64,000 bases of DNA from Thiocapsa rosea. GTDB taxonomy: Bacteria > Pseudomonadota > Gammaproteobacteria > Chromatiales > Chromatiaceae. The notes below the pieces were generated by a model. That model had not been told where the DNA came from and made no database searches. It saw only the letters and a list, made by a program, of their open reading frames with translations. Below are positions 57,855 to 64,000 of the stretch, in pieces. The translations under genes were made by a program, and so were the position numbers. The stretch lies in the NCBI RefSeq assembly GCF_003634315.1, contig NZ_RBXL01000001.1, forward strand, positions 5,188,501-5,252,500, read 5' to 3'. Position 1 is the stretch's first letter. Every line of letters starts with the position of its first letter.

Positions 57855-59522
57855 ATGGCTCAATACATCTTTACAATGAATCGGGTCGGCAAGATCGTGC
57901 CGCCCAAGCGCGTGATCCTGCGCGACATCTCCTTATCCTTCTTCCCGGGTGCCAAGATCGGCGTGCTCGGTCTGAACGGCTCGGGTAAATCGACCCTACT
58001 GAAGATCATGGCCGGTCTCGACACCGAGATCGAGGGCGAGGCGCGTCCGCAGCCCGGCATCAAGATCGGCTTCCTCTCGCAAGAGCCGGGTCTCGACGCG
58101 ACCAAGGACGTGCGCGGCAATGTCGAGGAGGCGCTCGGCCACATCACGGCGGCCTTGGAACGGCTCGACGCGGTCTATGCCGCCTACGCGGAGCCGGATG
58201 CGGACTTCGACGCCTTGGCGAAGGAGCAGGCCGATCTCGAGAACCTCATCGAGGCCACCGACGGACACAACCTGGAGCGCACGCTGGAGGTCGCCGCGGA
58301 CGCGCTGCGCCTCCCGCCCTGGGACGCGGACGTCACCAAGCTCTCGGGCGGCGAGCGCCGCCGGGTCGCGCTCTGCCGTCTGCTGCTGTCCAAACCGGAC
58401 ATGCTGCTGCTCGACGAGCCGACCAACCATCTGGACGCCGAATCCGTCGCCTGGCTCGAACGCTTCCTGCACGAGTATCCCGGCACCGTCGTGGCGGTCA
58501 CCCATGACCGCTACTTCCTGGACAATGTCGCCGGCTGGATCCTGGAGCTCGACCGCGGACACGGCATCCCCTGGGAGGGCAATTATTCCTCCTGGTTGGA
58601 GCAGAAGGAGCAGCGCCTGGAGCTGGAGCAGAAGCAGGAGCAGGCGCGTATCAAGTCCATGAAACACGAGCTGGAGTGGGTGCGCTCCAACCCGAAGGGC
58701 CGCCACGCCAAGAGCAAGGCGCGCATGGCCCGGTTCGACGAGCTGCAGTCACAGGAATTCCAGTCCCGCAACGAGACCAACGAGATCTACATCCCGCCGG
58801 GCCCGCGTCTGGGCGACATGGTGATCGAGGCCGAGGGGCTGAAAAAGGCGTACGGCGACAATCTGCTCTACGACAACCTCTCCTTCACCCTGCCCAAGGG
58901 CGGCATCGTCGGTATCATCGGCCCGAACGGCGCGGGCAAGACCACGCTCTTCCGCATCCTGACCGGTCAGGAGACGCCCGACGCAGGCAACCTGCGCATC
59001 GGCGAGACGGTTCAGATCGCCTATGTCGATCAGAGCCGTGATTCGCTCGACGACAGCAAGACCGTCTGGGAGGAGATCTCCGACGGGGCCGACAACATCG
59101 TGGTCGGTCGCTACGAGATGTCCTCGCGCGCCTATTGCAGCCGCTTCAACTTCAAGAGCACCGATCAGCAGAAACGCATCGGCGATCTCTCCGGCGGGGA
59201 ACGCAACCGGGTGCATCTGTCCAAGCTCTTGAAGAGCGGCGGCAACCTCCTGCTGCTCGACGAGCCCACCAACGACCTGGATGTGGAGACCCTGCGCGCA
59301 CTCGAAGAGGCACTGCTGACCTTCCCGGGCTGCGCGGTGGTGATCAGCCATGATCGCTGGTTCCTGGATCGCATCGCGACCCATATCCTCGCCTTCGAGG
59401 GCGACTCGCAGGTGACCTGGTTCGAAGGCAACTACGCCGACTACGAGGCCGACCGGCATCGCCGCTTGGGCACCGAGGCGGATCAGCCGCACCGGCTCAA
59501 ATATCGGAGGCTTACCGCCTAG
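57855..59522 (+). CDS. ettA: Energy-dependent translational throttle ABC-F protein
   Basis: A 555-aa ABC-F ATPase, the same length as E. coli EttA, which gates the first elongation steps on the ribosome according to the ADP/ATP ratio. It has two ATPase domains: Walker [10 protein letters not shown] and GPNGAGKTT; signatures [13 protein letters not shown] and [13 protein letters not shown]; Walker [12 protein letters not shown] and [11 protein letters not shown]. The arm and P-site linker are in between. ATG at 57855 gives [13 protein letters not shown], the family start. Confidence 0.96.
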   Translation: MAQYIFTMNRVGKIVPPKRVILRDISLSFFPGAKIGVLGLNGSGKSTLLKIMAGLDTEIEGEARPQPGIKIGFLSQEPGLDATKDVRGNVEEALGHITAALERLDAVYAAYAEPDADFDALAKEQADLENLIEATDGHNLERTLEVAADALRLPPWDADVTKLSGGERRRVALCRLLLSKPDMLLLDEPTNHLDAESVAWLERFLHEYPGTVVAVTHDRYFLDNVAGWILELDRGHGIPWEGNYSSWLEQKEQRLELEQKQEQARIKSMKHELEWVRSNPKGRHAKSKARMARFDELQSQEFQSRNETNEIYIPPGPRLGDMVIEAEGLKKAYGDNLLYDNLSFTLPKGGIVGIIGPNGAGKTTLFRILTGQETPDAGNLRIGETVQIAYVDQSRDSLDDSKTVWEEISDGADNIVVGRYEMSSRAYCSRFNFKSTDQQKRIGDLSGGERNRVHLSKLLKSGGNLLLLDEPTNDLDVETLRALEEALLTFPGCAVVISHDRWFLDRIATHILAFEGDSQVTWFEGNYADYEADRHRRLGTEADQPHRLKYRRLTA

Positions 59523-59550
59523 ACGGCCACGGGGCCGTCTGCGCCCGACC

Positions 59551-61599
59551 ATGAGTCTGCGTCTGAACCGATTGATTCGGCATCACTGGAAACCCTGGCG
59601 GGTTGTTCCCGCCTCCACGCGCTCGGCGACACGAGGTTATCTGGTCGCCCTGAGCGGCAGCCTTATGACCTTGGGCTTGGTGGCCTGGGATTATCGCGAG
59701 CGAATGTCCGCGATCGCGGACGATTCGAGCAGACCACACACCGAACTCGGGGTCACGCTGGCACTGGCGCTGATCGTCGCGACGGCAACGGCAACGCTCG
59801 CGCTGCTCTTCTATCTGCGTTTCCGCACGCTCGCTCGCGCCGAGCTGAACGACCTCGCCGATCTGGACGCCGCCGGCGAGACCTTGCGCGCCCTGCTCGG
59901 CACCGTCTCGCACGGGGTGATCCTGACCGACATCGACGGCCGGATTCGCTTGTTCAATCCAGCCGCCGAGATCCTCTTCGGACGCCTCGGCGAAGAGACC
60001 CTGGCCTTGCCGATCGGGATCCTGATCCCGGATCTGCGGCTGTCGGATGTCGCCGAGAGCTCCCGGGCAAACCCCGGACTCGGGCCGCGCGTGCTTCACC
60101 TCTACGGCGTGCGCGCGGACGAGCGGCAGTTCCCGATGCGCTTGTTGACCCGTCCCTTGACGCTCGACGGCGAGGAGTTCCGGCTGCTGATCGCCGAAGA
60201 CATGACCGAGTCCGAGCGCAGCGAGCAACGTCTGGAATTCCTCGAGCAGCGCGACCCGCTGACGGGGCTTCAAAACCGACCGACCTTCGAGCGTATCCTC
60301 GCTGCCGTCACGCCGCTGCGCGGCGACGTACGCCCCGAGCATGCGCTCTGCTTGATCGATATCGACCGCTTCAAGGTCATCAACGACACCTTCGGTCACG
60401 CCGCCGGCAACAAGGTCCTCGAGCAGCTCGGGCAAATCGTCAAGACCAAGCTGGCGGCCTCGACCGCCTTGGCCCGCTTGAGCGGCGACGAGATCGTCGC
60501 CCTTTTCGTCGGCGACGCGGCAAACCAGGCGAAGGCGCTCTGCGAAGATCTGATTCGAACGACGCGCAACTTTCTCTTCACCTGGCAGGAGCGCTCGTTC
60601 GACATCACGCTCAGCATCGGGCTGGTCGTGTTCGATCCCGCGAAGGTCGGAGCCGTCGATGCGCTCGGACAGGCCGATATCGCCTGCCGTGCCGCCAAAA
60701 CACAGGGTCGGGATCGAATGCATGTCTACCGCCATCGCGATGCCGAGAGCATCCGGCACCGCGGAGATCTGGCCTTGGTGCCCGCGATCGGGCGCGCCCT
60801 GAACGACGGGCGATTCCGGATCATGGCTCAGCCGATCCGAGCGCTCAACGGCACCAATGAGCCGATTCACTACGAGATCCTGGCGCGGATGCAGGACGAG
60901 AAGGGCAACGCCGTGGTGCCGGACACCTTCATCGCGGCGGCCGAGCGTCACATCCTCATGCCGACGATCGACCGCTGGATCGTCACGCATGTCTTCTCCC
61001 GCCAATCCGAGCAACTTGCCGCTTGGCACGAGGCGGTTCCGGATCGCTTCATGCTTGCGATCAATCTGTCCGGGACCACGCTGATGGACGACGGGTTCAC
61101 CGCGTATCTCAAACGTCAGTTCGCCGAGTACGCGATCCCCTACGCCAGCATTTGCTTCGAGATCACGGAGACCGCCGCCGTGGCGGATCTGCGCCGCGCC
61201 CGGACCTTTATGCAGGAGATGCGCGCACTCGGGACATCCTTCGCGGTCGACGATTTCGGAACGGGCTTCGCCTCCTATGCCTATCTGAAGTTCCTGCCGG
61301 TGGACTATCTCAAGATCGACGGGAGCTTCGTGCGCAATCTGGAGACCGACCCCGTCGATCGCGCGCTCGTCTCCTCCATCAACCATATCGGACATGTGTT
61401 GGGCATGAAGACGATCGCCGAATGGGCCGAGACCCCGGAGCTTGTCGAGCGCCTTCGCACGATGGGCGTGGACTATGCCCAAGGCTTCGCGGTCGGACGG
61501 CCGTTGCGGCTCGAGGATCTTCGGCTGCATCGCGCCTTGCGACAGGATGCATCCGCGCAGGCTGCGGCGGATGTCCTGCCTCGCTCGGTCGCGCTTTAA
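59551..61599 (+). CDS. Membrane PAS-GGDEF-EAL protein
   Basis: A 682-aa signalling protein. Two membrane segments (about 29-46 and 68-88) are followed by a PAS domain (about 105-220, GVILTDIDGRIRLFNPAAEI), a GGDEF domain and an EAL domain. The diguanylate cyclase motif is SGDEI (311-315) instead of GGDEF, suggesting weak or no synthesis. The EAL position reads YEILAR, with downstream motifs kept: FEITETA, AVDDFGTGFASYAYLK, YLKIDG and TIAEWAET. Phosphodiesterase or receptor function is plausible. The TAA stop lies within the end of a family B mini-element. Confidence 0.88.
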   Translation: MSLRLNRLIRHHWKPWRVVPASTRSATRGYLVALSGSLMTLGLVAWDYRERMSAIADDSSRPHTELGVTLALALIVATATATLALLFYLRFRTLARAELNDLADLDAAGETLRALLGTVSHGVILTDIDGRIRLFNPAAEILFGRLGEETLALPIGILIPDLRLSDVAESSRANPGLGPRVLHLYGVRADERQFPMRLLTRPLTLDGEEFRLLIAEDMTESERSEQRLEFLEQRDPLTGLQNRPTFERILAAVTPLRGDVRPEHALCLIDIDRFKVINDTFGHAAGNKVLEQLGQIVKTKLAASTALARLSGDEIVALFVGDAANQAKALCEDLIRTTRNFLFTWQERSFDITLSIGLVVFDPAKVGAVDALGQADIACRAAKTQGRDRMHVYRHRDAESIRHRGDLALVPAIGRALNDGRFRIMAQPIRALNGTNEPIHYEILARMQDEKGNAVVPDTFIAAAERHILMPTIDRWIVTHVFSRQSEQLAAWHEAVPDRFMLAINLSGTTLMDDGFTAYLKRQFAEYAIPYASICFEITETAAVADLRRARTFMQEMRALGTSFAVDDFGTGFASYAYLKFLPVDYLKIDGSFVRNLETDPVDRALVSSINHIGHVLGMKTIAEWAETPELVERLRTMGVDYAQGFAVGRPLRLEDLRLHRALRQDASAQAAADVLPRSVAL

Positions 61600-61680
61600 A
61601 CCGCGCCCCCGCGAAGGGCCGTGGATGCACCAAACGCCGATCTCACTCGAAAGTGAGCATCTCGCTCTGGTCGCGGTTTC
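61595..61680. repeat. Mini-element family B, copy 2
   Basis: An 86-bp element beginning TTTAAACCGCGCCCCCGC and ending GGTCGCGGTTTC. It contains GGGCCGTGGATGCACCAAAC and a hairpin CTCAC-TCGAAA-GTGAG. The interior matches family B copy 1 in inverted orientation, but the right end is worn. The left end supplies the TAA stop of the GGDEF-EAL gene. Confidence 0.75.
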
Positions 61681-61760
61681 GGCGTGGGGCGCAACGGTGC
61701 GATCCGCCGAGCACCGAGTTTCACCGAACAGGACCTTTAACAAACAGGACGAAGAGCGAG

Positions 61761-63668
61761 ATGGGTGCCAAGAAACGACTCCTCCGACGTGCAGAGACCC
61801 TTTTGGAGCGTCTTGCGGACGTGCTGCCGGCCGGCACCGAGCCTCCGGACTGGACCGCCCACGCCTTTCGGTGGCGCCGCCGGGGCGATCACGGTTGGTT
61901 GCAGGCGGTGCCCGCTCCGCATCGGATCGCTCTCGACGATCTGCTCTGTCTGGATCGGCAGAAGGCCGAGATCGAGCGCAACACCGCTGCGTTCCTCGCC
62001 GGCCGCGGGGCCAACAACGTCCTGCTGTGGGGCTCGCGCGGGACCGGTAAGTCCTCGCTGATCAAAGCGGTCTTCAATGCGATGCGCGACCGGGGACTGC
62101 GCCTGATCGAGGTCGACAAGGACGACCTGATTCAACTCCCCGAGATCCTGGAGCTGATTGGCGATCGCCCGGAGCGCTTCATCCTCTTCTGCGACGACCT
62201 CTCCTTCGAGGCCAGCGAATCCGGTTACAAGGCGCTCAAGGCCGCCTTGGACGGCTCCATCACGGCAACACCGGAGAACCTGCTCATCTACGCCACCTCG
62301 AACCGCCGCCATCTGTTGCCGGAACTCCACTCCGAAAACCGGGAGGCCCGTTTCGTCGACGGCGAGCTACATCACGGTGAGGCGGTCGAGGAGAAGATCT
62401 CGCTCTCGGATCGGTTCGGGCTCTGGGTCGCCTTTCACCCCTTCAGCCAGATCCAGTACCTGACCCTCGTCCGCCACTGGCTCGCCCGCTTCGGCCGCGC
62501 ATCCGAAGTGGCTGCACCCGAGGCACACGAAACGCTCGAGCGGGCCGCACTCCAGTGGGCCTTGCGCCGCGGCTCGCGCAGCGGTCGCACGGCCTGGCAG
62601 TTCGCACGCGATTGGTCCGGGCGCGATTGGCCGCAGGACAGATCGGCAATGCGCTCCGGCACAGATACAGGTGAAGCGATGAGCCAGTTGAAGCAGCCGC
62701 CGTGGCTGCAAAACACCGAGGGCAAGATGCGGCGGGTCGGCGTCGAGCTGGAAATGAGCGGGCTCGGGCTCGATGCGCTGGCCGCGGGTGTGGCCGGCTT
62801 CTTCGCCCTCGAGATTGAATCGCGCGGGCGTTACGAGCGCGTGCTCAAGGGCGATCCGGCGGGCGACTGGGTCGTCGAGCTGGACTACGACCTGCTCAAA
62901 CGGCTCGGCCGCGAGACCTACGCCGAGGACACCTTGGAGGGAGAGATCGCTCAGGCGGCCGAAGGTGCCCTCGCCCGGGTCGCCGGGGCGATCGTTCCCG
63001 TCGAGGTGGTCGGCCCGCCGCTGCCGCTGGAGCGGCTCGGGGAGGTCGAAGGGCTCATCGTTTGCCTGCGCGAGGCGGGCGCGAAAGGCACCTCCGACAG
63101 TCTCGTCAACGCCTTCGGCATGCAGTTCAACCCGGAGGTGCCCGGCACCGATCCGGACACCATCACGGCCTGTTTGAAGGCGTTCCTGTGTCTGTCCGAC
63201 TGGCTGGTCGCGCGTGCGGACATCGATCTCGCACGAAGGGTCACGTGCTATGTCGATCCCTTCCCGGCGGACTACATCCGCAAGGTGATCGCACCTGATT
63301 ACCGTCCCGATCTGTCGGTCCTGATCGACGACTACCTTGCCGACAACCCGACCCGCAATCGCATGCTCGACATGCTGCCGCTGTTTCTCTTTCTCGACGA
63401 GGAGCGTGTGCGCAAGGTCACGCAGGATCCGCTCGTGAAGGCGCGGCCTACCTTTCATTACCGTCTGCCCGATTGCGAGATCCACAAACCGGACTGGGGT
63501 TTGTATCTCGCCTGGAACGACTGGGTGGAGGTGGAGCGATTGGCTGCGGACTCGGAACGTCTGAACGGCTGCTGCGCGGCCTATCGCGCCTTTCTCGATC
63601 GCCCGCTCGAGCGCTGGCTCGACGCGTGGAAGGACGTTCTGGAGGCCGAGTGGCTCGAGCGCCCCTAA
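61761..63668 (+). CDS. DUF815-type AAA ATPase fused to an amidoligase-like domain
   Basis: A 635-aa open frame with two parts. Residues 1-300 form a DUF815-type ATPase (P-loop NVLLWGSRGTGKSSLIKAVF, Walker B FILFCDDLSFE, sensor LIYATSNRRHLLPE). Residues about 310-635 match the putative amidoligase family (MRRVGVELEMSGLGLDAL, ELDYDLLK, EVVGPPLPL, TDSLVNAFGMQFN-like SDSLVNAFGMQFNPEVPG), ATP-grasp-like/GCS-type enzymes that join amines to carboxylates. No stop separates them; an internal ATG at 62679 could start a separate protein. It overlaps the amidotransferase gene. Confidence 0.8.
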   Translation: MGAKKRLLRRAETLLERLADVLPAGTEPPDWTAHAFRWRRRGDHGWLQAVPAPHRIALDDLLCLDRQKAEIERNTAAFLAGRGANNVLLWGSRGTGKSSLIKAVFNAMRDRGLRLIEVDKDDLIQLPEILELIGDRPERFILFCDDLSFEASESGYKALKAALDGSITATPENLLIYATSNRRHLLPELHSENREARFVDGELHHGEAVEEKISLSDRFGLWVAFHPFSQIQYLTLVRHWLARFGRASEVAAPEAHETLERAALQWALRRGSRSGRTAWQFARDWSGRDWPQDRSAMRSGTDTGEAMSQLKQPPWLQNTEGKMRRVGVELEMSGLGLDALAAGVAGFFALEIESRGRYERVLKGDPAGDWVVELDYDLLKRLGRETYAEDTLEGEIAQAAEGALARVAGAIVPVEVVGPPLPLERLGEVEGLIVCLREAGAKGTSDSLVNAFGMQFNPEVPGTDPDTITACLKAFLCLSDWLVARADIDLARRVTCYVDPFPADYIRKVIAPDYRPDLSVLIDDYLADNPTRNRMLDMLPLFLFLDEERVRKVTQDPLVKARPTFHYRLPDCEIHKPDWGLYLAWNDWVEVERLAADSERLNGCCAAYRAFLDRPLERWLDAWKDVLEAEWLERP

Positions 63669-64000
63669 TCGCCATCACCGGCCCCGCGCGCGGCGCCTTC
63701 GGCCCGCGCCTGCTGGTCGCACTCGCGGTGCGCCTCTACGGCGGTCGGCCCCTGCAGGTTCGCCCGGGCGACGCACCGAAGACATTGACCTATCAGGGCG
63801 TGGTGGTGACGGGCGGTCACGATGTCGAGCCCGTACTCTATGCCGCGGAGCCCGAGGTCGAGCCGAATTACGACAGGGCACGCGACGCGCTCGAAACCGA
63901 AGTGATCCGGGATGCACTCGACCGCGGTTTGCCGTTGCTCGGGATCTGCCGGGGCGCGCAATTGCTCAATGTCTGCCGTGGCGGTTCCTTGTTCCAGGAC
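63650..64000 (+). CDS. Class I glutamine amidotransferase-like protein (PuuD type), 5' part
   Basis: 117 codons from GTG at 63650 (GGAGG five bases upstream) to the window edge, overlapping the previous stop by 19 bp. It shows APLIAITGPARG, GVVVTGGHDVEPVLY and the nucleophile Cys in LGICRGAQLLNV, then GGSLFQD, as in gamma-glutamyl-GABA hydrolases (peptidase C26). Its place next to an amidoligase suggests paired making and breaking of an amide bond, as predicted for such gene pairs. Confidence 0.87.
   Translation, partial: MARAPLIAITGPARGAFGPRLLVALAVRLYGGRPLQVRPGDAPKTLTYQGVVVTGGHDVEPVLYAAEPEVEPNYDRARDALETEVIRDALDRGLPLLGICRGAQLLNVCRGGSLFQD

Noticed and set aside
61023-61760. N-terminal extension of the DUF815 protein back to 61023
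   Set aside because: This part overlaps the GGDEF-EAL gene in another frame and the mini-element; domain homology starts at the ATG at 61761.

Overview
The window looks like chromosome of a purple sulfur bacterium (Gammaproteobacteria, Chromatiaceae-like). This is inferred from gene content: flavocytochrome c sulfide dehydrogenase, anaerobic CO dehydrogenase, a selenocysteine respiratory formate dehydrogenase, a complete assimilatory sulfate pathway, and high-GC coding sequence. Species cannot be fixed from the sequence alone. Most genes lie on the minus strand.

Layout. 1-258: 5' part of cysH. 548-1387: EAL protein. 1384-4784: fabI / MaoC-phosphotransacetylase / acetate kinase operon. 5058-12002: a cysteine and sulfur-mobilisation locus with serine acetyltransferase, a cysteine desulfurase with a long disordered N-terminus, a family 2A encapsulin shell protein and cysteine synthase. 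Two decayed pieces of a second, similar cysteine desulfurase lie on either side of it. 12152-16155: metX, metY, a small hydrolase and a degenerate EAL protein in one operon. 16667-18269: fccAB. 18420-24203: an operon of a NitT/TauT-type ABC importer, cooC and an atypical cooS. 24407-25215: DUF411 protein and a small ORF. 25231-30368: cysB, cysA, cysW, cysT and a divergent periplasmic sulfate-binding protein. 30471-35142: cysNC, cysD and cysI. 35312-37660: a second CysB-like regulator and a second FccB-like flavoprotein.

37808-48209 is a self-contained selenocysteine module: selD, tRNA-Sec, selB, selA, fdhE and fdnIHG. FdnG has an in-frame TGA with a SECIS-like hairpin immediately downstream. 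48210-55482 is a small genomic island ending at a tRNA-Ser(GGA): transposase and conjugative-element debris, a DnaC-like loader with a partner replication protein, two XRE regulators, and a divergent FlhD/FlhC-like activator pair followed by an AlpA-like gene. It resembles the control block of an integrative conjugative element. 55810-64000 returns to core genes (methyltransferase, mobB, ettA, a GGDEF-EAL protein, a DUF815 ATPase-amidoligase fusion and a glutamine amidotransferase). It carries two families of ~90 bp elements with near-identical inverted ends.

How it fits together: sulfate enters through CysPTWA-type proteins, is activated by CysD/CysNC, reduced by CysH and CysI, and fixed by CysE/CysK or MetX/MetY. 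The encapsulin-desulfurase pair probably mobilises or stores cysteine sulfur. FccAB oxidises sulfide. MobB and the Sec genes serve the molybdenum formate dehydrogenase.
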